Positions 6,645 through 14,992 are shown, counted from the stretch's first letter. The stretch: 42,400 bases of DNA from Sphaerisporangium cinnabarinum (GCA_003052455.1 QAPD01000015.1:1-42400), one strand, 5' to 3'. Numbers and translations are program-made. Notes: a model not told the origin generated them from the sequence alone.

Positions 6645-8054
6645 TCAGCGCGCGGCGACGAACCCCAGGAGGTCGTGCCGCGTGAGGACGCCGACCGGGT
6701 CGCCGTCCTCGACGACGAGCAGCGCGTCGGCGTCGTGCAGCGCGGCGCGCACCGCCTCGACACCCTCGCCCGCGCCGATGAGCGGGAAGCGGGGCTCCAT
6801 GTGCTGGTCCACGCGGTCGGCGAGGGACGCGCGGCCGGAGAAGACGGCGTCGAGCAGCGCACGCTCGCTCACCGACCCGGCCACCTCACCGCTCTTCACG
6901 GGCGGCTCGGCGCCGACGACGGGCATCTGCGACACCCCGTACTCGCGCAGGATCTCGATCGCGTCGCGGACCGTCTCGCTGGGGTGCGTGTGCACGAGGT
7001 CGGGCAGGCGGCCGTCCTTCGCGCGCAGCACGTCGCCCGCGGTCACGCCCTCCTCGTCGGGCAGGAACCCGTAGGACCGCATCCACGCGTCGTTGAAGAT
7101 CTTCGACAGGTAGCCGCGGCCGCTGTCCGGCAGCAGGACCACGATCACGGCCTTCGCTGCGGCGACCGGGTCCTCCTCCTCGAGCCGGCGCGCCAGCCGC
7201 AGCGTCGCCTCGACCGCCATGCCGCACGACCCGCCGACGAGCAGCCCCTCCTCGCGCGCGAGGCGGCGCGTCATCGCGAACGAGTCCGCGTCGGTGACCG
7301 GGATGACCTCGTCCGGGACGGCCGGGTCGTACGCGGCGGGCCAGAAGTCCTCGCCCACGCCCTCGACGAGGTAGGGGCGCCCGTCGCCGCCCGAGTAGAC
7401 GGAGCCCGCCGGGTCGGCTCCGACGACGCGCACGCGCCCGCCGTCGGACTCCGCGCGGTCCGCCGAGACCTCCTTGAGGTACCGGCCGGTGCCCGTGATG
7501 GTGCCGCCCGTGCCGACCCCGGCGACGAAGTGCGTCACGCGACCGTCGGTGTCGGCCCAGACCTCGGGGCCCGTGGACTCGTAGTGCGACGCCGGGCCGT
7601 TCGGGTTCGCGTACTGGTTCGGCTTCCACGCGCCCGGGATCTCGCGGACCAGCCGGTCGGAGACCGAGTAGTAGGAGTCCGGGTGGTCGGGGGCCACGGC
7701 GGTCGGCGTCACGACGACGCGCGCGCCGTACGCGCGCAGCACGTCGCGCTTGTCCTGGCTCACCTTGTCCGGGCAGACGAAGACGCAGTCGTACCCCTTG
7801 CGCTGCGCCACGAGCGCGAGGCCCACGCCCGTGTTGCCCGACGTGGGCTCCACGATCGTGCCGCCCGGCCGGAGCTCGCCCGACGCCTCCGCGGCCTCGA
7901 CCATCTTCAGCGCGATGCGGTCCTTGACGGAGCCACCGGGGTTCACGTACTCGACCTTGGCGAGGATCGTCGCGCTGAGGCCTGCGGTGACACGGGACAG
8001 CCGGACGAGCGGGGTACCGCCGACGAGCTCGGACACGTGCTCTGCGTATCTCAT
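6645..8054 (-). CDS. cbs: cystathionine beta-synthase
   Basis: A 469-residue PLP enzyme with the architecture of bacterial cystathionine beta-synthase: a fold-type II catalytic domain (about 1-330) plus two C-terminal CBS domains (about 340-469). The PLP lysine is Lys44 in NPGGSVKDR, the substrate loop is TSGNTG at 71-76, and the phosphate cradle is GVGTGGTITGTG. It condenses homocysteine with serine to give cystathionine (reverse transsulfuration); some relatives use O-acetylserine. The tandem CBS pair could bind adenosyl ligands. The ATG at 8054 is chosen from the conserved N-terminus MRYAEHVSELVGGTPLVRL. No cystathionine gamma-lyase gene lies adjacent in the window. It is divergent from the DUF5701 gene. 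Confidence 0.93.
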   Translation of the reverse strand: MRYAEHVSELVGGTPLVRLSRVTAGLSATILAKVEYVNPGGSVKDRIALKMVEAAEASGELRPGGTIVEPTSGNTGVGLALVAQRKGYDCVFVCPDKVSQDKRDVLRAYGARVVVTPTAVAPDHPDSYYSVSDRLVREIPGAWKPNQYANPNGPASHYESTGPEVWADTDGRVTHFVAGVGTGGTITGTGRYLKEVSADRAESDGGRVRVVGADPAGSVYSGGDGRPYLVEGVGEDFWPAAYDPAVPDEVIPVTDADSFAMTRRLAREEGLLVGGSCGMAVEATLRLARRLEEEDPVAAAKAVIVVLLPDSGRGYLSKIFNDAWMRSYGFLPDEEGVTAGDVLRAKDGRLPDLVHTHPSETVRDAIEILREYGVSQMPVVGAEPPVKSGEVAGSVSERALLDAVFSGRASLADRVDQHMEPRFPLIGAGEGVEAVRAALHDADALLVVEDGDPVGVLTRHDLLGFVAAR

Positions 8055-8139
8055 GCCCCGATCATCCCCGATCCGGGGCTGCGCGCGTGCCCGACCGGGC
8101 TCGGCCCGCACGGGCGCCCGGGCGCCGGTCGCTCGCGGC

Positions 8140-8166
8140 GGGAATTCCCGTACGGTGTAGAACGTT
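8140..8166 (+). promoter_or_regulatory. candidate SigR/SigH-type ECF promoter
   Basis: GGGAAT (8140-8145), then 18 bases, then GTT (8164-8166). This equals the consensus I know for the thiol-oxidative stress sigma factor SigR of Streptomyces (GGAAT-N18-GTT; mycobacterial SigH is similar). The -35 is embedded in the 12-bp palindrome CGGGAATTCCCG (8139-8150). Transcription would start near 8174, about 27 nt before the DUF5701 GTG. The reverse strand also reads GGGAAT but has no GTT at the right distance, so the promoter appears to point only to DUF5701. Confidence 0.6.
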
Positions 8167-8200
8167 GAGGACCCCGACATCCCCGACCGAGAGGTGATCC

Positions 8201-8917
8201 GTGCCCGAGCCCACGACCGCCGCCACCCGCCCCGCGTCCACCGCGGCGGACACCGCGCCGCCCGCGCTCCCCCCGCTGCCCGACGTCGTCGCCCAGGCCG
8301 AGCGCCTCGTCACGCTCGGCGTCCACGACGTCGCGGGTCTCCCGGCGGACGCGTTCCGCGCCGCCGCGGCCGACCTCGCGGCGACCGCGCCCGCGGGCGC
8401 GCTGCTCGTCGTCGACGCGGCGCTCGCCCCGCCGTCGGCCCTCGCTCCCCTGCTGCGGCTCCCGGCGAAGGACGGCGAGAAGGAGGGTTTCGTGGTCGTC
8501 GACATGACGGACGTCGACCGCTTCACGCCGATCGAGGGGATCGTCGTGCCGCCCGGGCCGCTCTCGCTCGTGACGGGCGTCGACCGCGGCGACGACCTGG
8601 CGAGCTGGTCCCCGGACGAGGCGCTGCCGGAGCTCACCGCGCGCGGCCGGACGCCGCTCCTGCTGCACGAGGGCATCCACTGGGCGCTCCAGGCGCCGGA
8701 CGTCCTCGCGCGCAACCACTGCTACATGACGGTCGGCTCGCGCCTGCGCAAGCCCGACGGCCGCCTCGACGCCCGCACCCCCGCGCTCTGGATCTCGAAC
8801 GGGACGGGGCGCGACGGCCGCGAGCGCCGCGGCGCCCCGAAGGTCGGCTGGTGCTGGGCCGGGAACCGCCACACGTGGCTCGGCTTCGCCTCGGCCGCGA
8901 GCCGCCTCCCCGCCTGA
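8201..8917 (+). CDS. DUF5701 family protein
   Basis: A 238-residue soluble protein from the GTG at 8201, with GAGAGG six to eight bases upstream. The first 28 residues are Ala/Pro/Thr-rich. The rest (LPDVVAQAERLVTLGVHDVAGL, then GFVVVDMTDVDRFTPIEGIVVPPGPLSLVTGVDRGDDLASWSPDEALPEL, then TPLLLHEGIHWALQAP) matches what I recall as DUF5701. The late block NHCYMTVGSRLRKPDGRLDARTPALWISNGTGRDGRERRGAPKVGWCWAGNRHTWLGFASAASR holds two cysteines and several histidines, which could bind metal; that is a guess. The function is unknown. The SigR-like promoter in front suggests a place in the thiol-oxidative stress response. Confidence 0.8.
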   Translation: MPEPTTAATRPASTAADTAPPALPPLPDVVAQAERLVTLGVHDVAGLPADAFRAAAADLAATAPAGALLVVDAALAPPSALAPLLRLPAKDGEKEGFVVVDMTDVDRFTPIEGIVVPPGPLSLVTGVDRGDDLASWSPDEALPELTARGRTPLLLHEGIHWALQAPDVLARNHCYMTVGSRLRKPDGRLDARTPALWISNGTGRDGRERRGAPKVGWCWAGNRHTWLGFASAASRLPA

Positions 8918-8930
8918 CCTCCAACCCGCT

Positions 8931-8985
8931 GAGTGCGGGGAACAGTCGCGGCACAGACGTCCGGCCGCGACTGTTCCACGCACTC
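8931..8985. terminator. long composite hairpin between convergent genes
   Basis: Outer arms GAGTGCG/CGCACTC (8931-8937, 8979-8985), a single G/A mismatch, then inner arms GGAACAGTCGCGG/CCGCGACTGTTCC (8939-8951, 8965-8977) around a 13-base loop. It starts 14 bp after the DUF5701 stop and ends 22 bp before the convergent membrane-protein gene. It is likely a bidirectional terminator; its length and less GC-rich inner arm also fit a dispersed palindromic element. Confidence 0.75.
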
Positions 8986-9006
8986 ACGGGTGGGGCGGGT
9001 GGCCCG

Positions 9007-9525
9007 TCAGCCGACGAGGCCCAGGATCGCGACGAGCACCACGACGACACCGAGCACGACGACGAGCAGCGGCCGGTCCGAGGCCTCGGGCGCCGCGAGC
9101 CGGCCGAGACCCGCGCCGACCGCAGCCGTGACCCCGACGACGGCGGCCGCGCCCGCGACGAGCGCGCCCCCGCCGCCTGCGCCGGCGTCGGCGAGCTGCC
9201 GGGCGATCCCGCCGGCGAGCAACGACCCCCAGATCGCGCCGGCCACGAGACCGAGCGCCGCGAACACGAGCGCGGCGCGGCGCTCGGTGGCGCCGCGCGT
9301 GATCCGGGTGCCGAGCCAGGCGACGGCGGCGCCCGCCGTCGGGACGCTGAGCAGGATGAGGAGCGCCGCGAACGAGAGCCACGCGGGCGGCGCGCCCGAG
9401 ACGACCATGTAGAGGACCTGGACGCCGAGCATCGCCGCTGCCGCGACGACCAGCCCGGCCAGGAACACCGGCACCCGCGGCGGGAGGTCCGCCGCGGGTG
9501 CCGGGTCACGGGTGCTGCGCGCCAC
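9007..9525 (-). CDS. small integral membrane protein, unknown function
   Basis: A 172-residue protein from the GTG at 9525, two bases after the BI-1 gene stop, so probably translated by coupling. After about 18 hydrophilic residues there are five hydrophobic segments: near 20-44 (VFLAGLVVAAAAMLGVQVLYMVV), 51-73, 87-108, 118-142 and 149-170. There is no recognisable enzyme motif. I do not recognise the family. Its position directly behind the BI-1 gene suggests a partner or simply a co-transcribed membrane protein. The Gly/Ala-rich helices resemble small transporter-like or scaffold proteins. Confidence 0.65.
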   Translation of the reverse strand: MARSTRDPAPAADLPPRVPVFLAGLVVAAAAMLGVQVLYMVVSGAPPAWLSFAALLILLSVPTAGAAVAWLGTRITRGATERRAALVFAALGLVAGAIWGSLLAGGIARQLADAGAGGGGALVAGAAAVVGVTAAVGAGLGRLAAPEASDRPLLVVVLGVVVVLVAILGLVG

Positions 9526-9527
9526 CG

Positions 9528-10442
9528 TCAGTCGCTGCTCTGCAGGATCGCGAAGAGGCGCAGGAACTCGAGGTAGAGCCAGATCAGCGTGACCATGAGG
9601 CCGAACGCGGCCGACCACGCGAACTTGGCGGGGACGCCGGCCTCGACGCCACGCTTGATCGAGTCGAAGTCGACGATGAGCGACGCGGCGGCCAGGCCGA
9701 CCGCGATGAGCCCGACGACGATGCCGATCGTGCCGCCGCGCATGCCCCAGCCGTCGAGGACGCCGAAGAGCACGAGGACGACGTTGACGAGCGAGAACGC
9801 GAGGTACCCGACCATCGCGATGAGCAGCCAGCGCGTGAACTTCGGGGTGACGCGCACCTTGCCCGAGCGGAACAGGAACAGCGCGGCCGCGAACGTCGCG
9901 ACGGTCGCGAGGACCGCCTGGAAGACGATGTCCGTGAGGTTCCCGCCGTTGCCGACGGTCATGGTGCCGAACGCGAGGCTGATGCCACCGAGGAACAGGC
10001 CCTGGGCCACGGTGTAGGCGATGATCAGGGCCGGGCTGGGGTTGCGCTTGAACGCGTTGACCAGACCGAGCACCAGACCGGCGACGGCGCCCAGCAGGTA
10101 GAGGAACGGCATCTGCGGCGTGAGGTACCACGACGCCGCCCCGACGACGACGAGCAGCGCGAGCAGGCCACCCGTCTTCATGATCACGTCGTCGTACGTG
10201 AGGCGCTTGGTGTCCGCCGTGGTCGCCGACGGTGCGCTGTACATCGCGTCGAGCTGCGCCGCGTCCGCGGTCTGGGCGCCGTAGGCACCCCACTGCGCGC
10301 CCTGCTGGGGCGTGCCGTACGCGGGGCCCTGGCCCTGCGCGGGCGGGCTCCCGTAGGCGGGTGCGGCCTGCGTGGCCGCCCCACCGCGCCGGTTCTTCGG
10401 CTCGCCGAAGACCGCGCTGTTGTTGAAGACGGGGTTGCTCAT
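9528..10442 (-). CDS. Bax inhibitor-1 / YccA family membrane protein
   Basis: A 304-residue protein. The first 85 residues are a cytosolic low-complexity tail rich in Gly/Gln/Ala/Pro/Tyr (PAYGSPPAQGQGPAYG). The membrane part starts at about 88 with seven predicted segments, including LLALLVVVGAASWYLTP, LLGAVAGLVLGLVNAF, YTVAQGLFLGGISLAF and, at the end, FAWSAAFGLMVTLIWLYLEFLRLFAIL. The late acidic pair SLIVDFDSIKRGVEAG matches the conserved Asp region of BI-1/TMBIM proteins, some of which are pH-sensitive calcium leak channels. The long actinobacterial N-terminal tail is usual for this group. The ATG at 10442 has AGGAGGAG six bases upstream. Confidence 0.9.
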   Translation of the reverse strand: MSNPVFNNSAVFGEPKNRRGGAATQAAPAYGSPPAQGQGPAYGTPQQGAQWGAYGAQTADAAQLDAMYSAPSATTADTKRLTYDDVIMKTGGLLALLVVVGAASWYLTPQMPFLYLLGAVAGLVLGLVNAFKRNPSPALIIAYTVAQGLFLGGISLAFGTMTVGNGGNLTDIVFQAVLATVATFAAALFLFRSGKVRVTPKFTRWLLIAMVGYLAFSLVNVVLVLFGVLDGWGMRGGTIGIVVGLIAVGLAAASLIVDFDSIKRGVEAGVPAKFAWSAAFGLMVTLIWLYLEFLRLFAILQSSD

Positions 10443-10817
10443 GAGCTCCTCCTGGTCGCGGCGTCCACTACCTCTCAGCGGGCCTCGTCATCGGCGTCTC
10501 GCCTCGAGTCGGGTGTCGCTGGCCTGTGTTCATCCTAGGGAACGTGCGAGTCCCGGCCACTGTTCCCGCGGGTTTTCCGCGCCTCGCGGGCGAAGTCCCG
10601 ACCAGCGGACCACGTGCCCCGGCGCCACGTACGCCGCACGGCGTACACGTCCTGGGTCACGACGGCGGCAAGATACGTCGCAAGGTGGCTGCCCGACGCC
10701 GGGCCCGTCCGTAGGCTCGAGACGTACCTCGCGGTGAGGGCCCCGGCCGGACCGGAGCGACCTTCCCGCGGTGCACCAGGACCATCCCGGACGAACGACC
10801 CTCGGAGGGGCGAAGTC
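10443..10817. other. 375-bp intergenic region between divergent genes
   Basis: No plausible gene is seen. The region contains TAGGAT at 10532-10537 on the minus strand (candidate -10 for the BI-1 gene), an 18-bp perfect palindrome at 10629-10646 and TAGGCT at 10712-10717 on the plus strand (candidate -10 for the ABC-two-component operon). Short open frames here have no ribosome binding site and arginine-rich shadow composition. Confidence 0.6.
10629..10646. promoter_or_regulatory. 18-bp palindrome, possible operator
   Basis: GTACGCCGCACGGCGTAC is perfectly symmetric (8-bp arms around CA). It lies about 65 bp upstream of the candidate -10 of the ABC-histidine kinase operon, far from either gene end, so it is more likely a protein-binding site than a terminator. 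Confidence 0.4.
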
Positions 10818-11795
10818 ATGATCGAAGCACGCGGCCTGACCAAGAGGTACGGGCCCAAGACCGCGGTGGACGGCATCTCGTTCACCGTGCGTCCCGGGAC
10901 CGTCACCGGCTTCCTGGGCCCCAACGGCGCCGGCAAGTCCACGACCATGCGCATGATCATGGGCCTGGACCGCCCCACCGCCGGGACCGTCACCGTCAAC
11001 GGACGCCCCTACGCCCAGCACCGCTCCCCGCTGACCGAGGTCGGCGCGCTGCTGGACGCCAAGGCCGTCCACACCGGCCGCTCGGCCTACAACCACCTGC
11101 GCGCGATGGCCGCCACGCACGCCATCCCGACGAAGCGCGTGGACGAGGTCATCGAGATGACCGGCCTGCAGCCGGTCGCCAAGAAGCGCGTGGGCGGCTT
11201 CTCCCTCGGCATGGGCCAGCGCTTGGGCATCGCGTCCGCGCTGCTGGGCGACCCCAAGACCCTCATCCTGGACGAGCCCGTCAACGGCCTGGACCCCGAG
11301 GGCGTGCTGTGGGTGCGCAACCTCGCGCGCTACCTCGCCTCCGAGGGCCGCACCGTCTTCCTGTCGAGCCACCTCATGAGCGAGGTCGCCCTCACCGCCG
11401 ACCACATCATCGTCATCGGCAAGGGCCGCATCATCGCGGACGCCCCCGTGAGCGACATCGTCAACGGCTCCCAGCAGCGCACCGTGCGCGTGCGCACCCC
11501 GCACGCCACGCAGCTCGCCGAGCTCCTCACGAGCGACGGCGCGACCGTCACGAGCGACGAGCCGAGCCTGCTCGTCGTCACGGGCGCGGACGCCCCCGGG
11601 ATCGGCGAGCTCGCCGCGGCCAAGGGGTTCGTGCTGCACGAGCTCACGCCGGTCACGTCCACGCTCGAGGACGCCTACATGGCCCTCACGGCAGACTCGG
11701 TCGAGTACCAGACCGAGTCCGCGCAGAACCACATCGGCCACGGTGCCGCGGGCGCACCGGCCCCCACCGACTCCCTCGAAGGAGCGCAGCGATGA
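10818..11795 (+). CDS. ABC transporter ATP-binding protein
   Basis: A 325-residue nucleotide-binding subunit. Walker A GPNGAGKST is at 34-42 (Lys40), the signature is the degenerate FSLGMGQR, Walker B LILDEP has Asp152-Glu153, and the switch is SSHLMSE. These features and the C-terminal extension (about 220-325) are typical of BcrA/DrrA-like exporters acting on antibiotics or lipids. The ATG at 10818 has GGAGGGG eight bases upstream. It overlaps the permease gene by ATGA and forms the first gene of an ABC-two-component operon, a layout commonly used for drug or envelope-stress response. Confidence 0.93.
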   Translation: MIEARGLTKRYGPKTAVDGISFTVRPGTVTGFLGPNGAGKSTTMRMIMGLDRPTAGTVTVNGRPYAQHRSPLTEVGALLDAKAVHTGRSAYNHLRAMAATHAIPTKRVDEVIEMTGLQPVAKKRVGGFSLGMGQRLGIASALLGDPKTLILDEPVNGLDPEGVLWVRNLARYLASEGRTVFLSSHLMSEVALTADHIIVIGKGRIIADAPVSDIVNGSQQRTVRVRTPHATQLAELLTSDGATVTSDEPSLLVVTGADAPGIGELAAAKGFVLHELTPVTSTLEDAYMALTADSVEYQTESAQNHIGHGAAGAPAPTDSLEGAQR

Positions 11796-12661
11796 GCGCC
11801 ACGACCCTGGCCACCGGCGCCGGCCCGACGGCGTCCCGCACCTCCCCCTACCGCCTCTCGTTCGGCCACGTGCTGCGCTCGGAGTGGATCAAGTTCCGCA
11901 CCCTGCGCTCCACCTGGTGGACGCTCGGCATCACCGTCGTCGTCATGGTGGGCTTCTCGCTCATGTTCGCGGCCGTCATGTCCTCCATGGACTCCGCGGG
12001 CGTCTCGGCCGAGGAGGCCGGGATGGGCTCGACCGCCGGGATCGGCGTCACCGTGATCACGGTCGGCTACACGTTCGCCCAGCTGGCCGTGGCCGTGCTC
12101 GGGGCGCTGACCGTGACGGGCGAGTACTCGACCGGCATGATCCGCTCCACGCTGTCGGCCGTCCCCCGTCGCCTCCCCGCGCTCGCGGCGAAGATGATCG
12201 TCGTCGGCGTGGTGACCGCGGTGACGACCGTCGTGGCCGTCGGGCTGTCCTGGCTCGTGACGTACCCGATCCTGTCCGGCAAGGACATGACGGTGGACTT
12301 CTCGTCCGCCGACGACCAGCGCGCGCTGATCGGCGTGGTGCTGTACCTCACGACCGTCGCGCTCTTCTCCGTCGCGGTCGGCGTGCTGCTCCGGAGCTCC
12401 GCGGGGGCGATCTTCACGCTCGTCGCCGTGTTCTTCGTCCTCTCGATGGTCCTCGGGATCGTCATGGGCGTGACCGGTGCCGACTGGGTCCAGACGGTCT
12501 ACAACTCCCTGCCCGCGTCCGCGGGTGAGCAGATCGTGCTCGGCGGCAACATGTCGGGCAGCGACACGATCGCGCCGTGGCCCGGCTACCTCGTCCTCGT
12601 CGGCTGGACCGCCGCGCTCGTCGCCGCAGCCGCCGTCGTGCTCAAGCGCCGGGACGCGTGA
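11792..12661 (+). CDS. ABC transporter permease
   Basis: A 289-residue membrane subunit with six predicted transmembrane segments (about 49-71, 87-112, 133-158, 180-204, 208-232 and 262-285). The N-terminal SEWIKFRTLRSTWW is the typical start of ABC-2 type permeases in actinobacteria. It pairs with the ATPase encoded just upstream (4-bp ATGA overlap) and is followed by a histidine kinase gene through a GTGA overlap. Export of a drug or lipid-like compound is likely; the substrate is unknown. Confidence 0.92.
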   Translation: MSATTLATGAGPTASRTSPYRLSFGHVLRSEWIKFRTLRSTWWTLGITVVVMVGFSLMFAAVMSSMDSAGVSAEEAGMGSTAGIGVTVITVGYTFAQLAVAVLGALTVTGEYSTGMIRSTLSAVPRRLPALAAKMIVVGVVTAVTTVVAVGLSWLVTYPILSGKDMTVDFSSADDQRALIGVVLYLTTVALFSVAVGVLLRSSAGAIFTLVAVFFVLSMVLGIVMGVTGADWVQTVYNSLPASAGEQIVLGGNMSGSDTIAPWPGYLVLVGWTAALVAAAAVVLKRRDA

Positions 12662-14166
12662 CCACCCGGCCCACCACCCCGCCGACGCCGGACGAGCAGA
12701 CCGCTCGTCCGGCGTCGGCCGTGGCGCGCCCGGAGCAGGCGGGGCCTGCTGCCCCGGCGAGCCCGGGGGCGTCGTCCCACCCCCTGCGCCCCGCGCCCGC
12801 TCCCTTCACCGAGCTCGACGCGCGCCGGCTCGGCCCCGTCCGGCGGTACTTCGCGCGGCACCCGGTCGTCATGGACTGGGTCGTCGTGGCGGTCTTCGTC
12901 GTGCCCGGCGTGCTGTACGCGCTCGCGGCGCCCCAGCCCCGGGGGACGACGGCGCTGTCGCTCGTGTTCTTCCTCGTCGGCGGCGCGCTCCTGTACTGGC
13001 GCCGCCGTCGTCCGGTCACGGTCGCGCTCGCGCTCACCGTGCTCGGCGTCGTGGCGATCGCCGTCACCGGTGACACGGCCGGGTTCGAGGTCGCGGCGAT
13101 GTTCGCCGTCTACGCCGTCGCGGCGTCACGCCCCTCGCGCATCGCGTGGCCCGTGCTCGCGATCGCCGTCCTCGCACTCTCCGGCGCGACGCTGCTCTGG
13201 TACGACGTCGTCACCACCGCGGACGGAGAGGTCCTGCGCCAGAGCGTCGAGCCGGGCCGCGCGACGGTCGACCGCATCGTCGGCATCCTCGTGACCACCA
13301 TCCTCTGCCTCGTCGCGCTCGCGATCGGGACGAACGTGCGCGCCCGCCGCCAGCACGTGTCCGACCTCGTCGAGCGCGCCAACTCCATCGCGCGCGACCG
13401 CGACCAGCAGGCGCAGCTCGCCGCCGCCGCCGAGCGCACGCGCATCGCGCGGGAGATGCACGACGTCGTCGCGCACTCCCTCACCGTCATGGTCGCCCTC
13501 GCGGACGGCGCCAAGGCGTCGGGAGCGAAGAACCCCGAGCTCGCGGGCCACGCGCTCGACGAGCTCACCGCGACCGGCCGCGCGGCCCTCGCCGACATGC
13601 GGCGCGTGCTCGGCGTCCTGCGCGAGCCCGGCGGCGAGCAGACCGTGCCCCTCGCGCCCGCGCACGAGACGCCCGAGCTCGAGGAGATCGTCGAGCGGTT
13701 CCGCACCGCCGGGCTGCCCGTCCGTCTCGTGCGCTCCGGCCCGCAGCCGACGCCCGGCCCCGCCCTGCGCCAGACCGCGCACCGCATCGTCCAGGAGTCC
13801 CTGACGAACGTGCTGCGCTACGCGCCCCTGTCCCCCGTGGTCCTCGTCGAGGTGTCGCGCCGCGCCGAGCCGGGCGCCGACTGGCTCGAGCTGCGCGTCG
13901 TCAACCAGGCGGGCCGCCGCCCCGGGGAGGGCGCGAGCGCCGACGAGCGCGGGCTCCCGCCGTCCGTCGCGGAGCAGCACCCGCCCGGCGTCCCCGTCGG
14001 CACGGGGCGCGGGATCATCGGGATGCGCGAGAGGGCCGCGGTCTACGGCGGTACCGTGTCCGCGGGGCCGAGCGGGACCGGCTGGGAGGTGCGGGCGAGC
14101 CTGCGCCTCGACCTCGACCCCGGCCGCGAGGCCGGCGCACGCGACGACGGACGGGAACGCACATGA
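12658..14166 (+). CDS. sensor histidine kinase, NarL-partner (HisKA_3) type
   Basis: A 502-residue kinase from the GTG at 12658, which overlaps the permease stop (GTGA). A Pro/Ala-rich N-terminus (1-60) is followed by about six membrane segments between 68 and 225 with very short outside loops, so it may sense the membrane or its ABC partner rather than a soluble ligand. The phospho-acceptor is His268 in REMHDVVAHSL. The ATPase domain has the N-box HRIVQESLTNVLRYA (Asn384) and the G-box GTGRGIIGMRERAAVYGG. It is coupled to the response regulator by ATGA. Four overlapping genes indicate stoichiometric expression. Confidence 0.93.
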   Translation: MTTRPTTPPTPDEQTARPASAVARPEQAGPAAPASPGASSHPLRPAPAPFTELDARRLGPVRRYFARHPVVMDWVVVAVFVVPGVLYALAAPQPRGTTALSLVFFLVGGALLYWRRRRPVTVALALTVLGVVAIAVTGDTAGFEVAAMFAVYAVAASRPSRIAWPVLAIAVLALSGATLLWYDVVTTADGEVLRQSVEPGRATVDRIVGILVTTILCLVALAIGTNVRARRQHVSDLVERANSIARDRDQQAQLAAAAERTRIAREMHDVVAHSLTVMVALADGAKASGAKNPELAGHALDELTATGRAALADMRRVLGVLREPGGEQTVPLAPAHETPELEEIVERFRTAGLPVRLVRSGPQPTPGPALRQTAHRIVQESLTNVLRYAPLSPVVLVEVSRRAEPGADWLELRVVNQAGRRPGEGASADERGLPPSVAEQHPPGVPVGTGRGIIGMRERAAVYGGTVSAGPSGTGWEVRASLRLDLDPGREAGARDDGRERT

Positions 14167-14864
14167 CGGGAACGGGGGCGCCGGTCCGGGTGCTGCTCGT
14201 CGACGACCAGGCCCTGCTGCGCATGGGCTTCCGCATGATCCTCGCCGCCGAGGACGACATCGAGGTCGTCGGCGAGGCCGGGGACGGCGAGACGGGCGTC
14301 GCGCAGGCGTCCGCGCTCGCGCCGGACGTCGTGCTCATGGACGTCCGCATGCCCGGCACGAACGGCATCGAGGCGACGGAGCGGATCGTCGCCGCCCAGC
14401 CCGGGTCGCGCGTCATCATCCTCACGACGTTCGACCTCGACGAGTACGCGTTCGCCGCGCTGCGCGCCGGAGCGAGCGGCTTCCTGCTCAAGGACGCCAA
14501 GCCGGGCGAGCTCGTCGGGGCGATCCGCGCCGTCGCGAGCGGCGACGCCGCCGTCTCCCCGCGCATCACGCGCCGCATGCTCGAGATGTTCTCCGGCCAG
14601 CTCCCGCAGGGCGGCGCCGCCGGCCCCGCCCAGGCGCCGACCGGCCGGGACGACCCGCGTCTCGCCGACCTCACCGCGCGCGAGCTCGAGGTCTTCGAGG
14701 CGCTCGGCGAGGGGCTGACGAACGCCGAGATCGCCGAGCGCTTCGTGCTCTCGGAGGCGACGGTCAAGACCCACGTCGGCCGCGTCCTCGGCAAGCTCGG
14801 CCTGCGTGACCGCGTCCAGGCCGTCGTCCTCGCCTACGAGACGGGCGTCGCGCGCCCCTCCTGA
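14163..14864 (+). CDS. NarL/FixJ-family response regulator
   Basis: A 233-residue regulator. The receiver domain (about 7-125) has the acidic pair Asp14-Asp15, phosphorylation site Asp60 (VVLMDVRMPG), a switch Thr (ILTTFD) and Lys in FLLKDAKPGE. A linker of about 25 residues leads to the LuxR-type helix-turn-helix (about 170-228: LTARELEVFEALGEGLTNAEIAERF, then EATVKTHVGRVLGKL). It is presumably phosphorylated by the kinase encoded immediately upstream (ATGA overlap) and likely controls the ABC operon at 10818. The palindrome at 10629-10646 is a candidate site. Confidence 0.94.
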   Translation: MTGTGAPVRVLLVDDQALLRMGFRMILAAEDDIEVVGEAGDGETGVAQASALAPDVVLMDVRMPGTNGIEATERIVAAQPGSRVIILTTFDLDEYAFAALRAGASGFLLKDAKPGELVGAIRAVASGDAAVSPRITRRMLEMFSGQLPQGGAAGPAQAPTGRDDPRLADLTARELEVFEALGEGLTNAEIAERFVLSEATVKTHVGRVLGKLGLRDRVQAVVLAYETGVARPS

Positions 14865-14876
14865 GCCGCCCCTGGT

Positions 14877-14936
14877 GCCGAGCAGGTGGTTCCGGCACGT
14901 CCTGGACTCCTGACGCGCCGGAACCACCTGCTCGGC
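14877..14936. terminator. very long hairpin, bidirectional terminator
   Basis: GCCGAGCAGGTGGTTCCGGC (14877-14896) pairs perfectly with 14917-14936. After one mismatch a further CGTC/GACG pairs around a ten-base loop. It lies 12 bp after the response regulator stop and 56 bp before the stop of the convergent RND gene. The 20-bp perfect arms are longer than a typical terminator. Confidence 0.8.
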
Positions 14937-14992
14937 CCGCCGGGATCGCCTGGTCGGCGGGGGCCCGGCGGGTCCGGGGATGGTCGGGCGGT

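Noticed and set aside
8055-8075. GATGAT six bases before the cbs ATG as another leaderless -10
   Set aside because: It begins with G instead of T; the TANNNT pattern that defines the other ten starts is missing. The same applies to GAGACT before 3338 and CACAAT before 40503.
10526-10714. A 62-codon frame in the 375-bp gap as a small gene
   Set aside because: No ribosome binding site, no leaderless box, and arginine/proline-rich composition typical of non-coding high-GC DNA.
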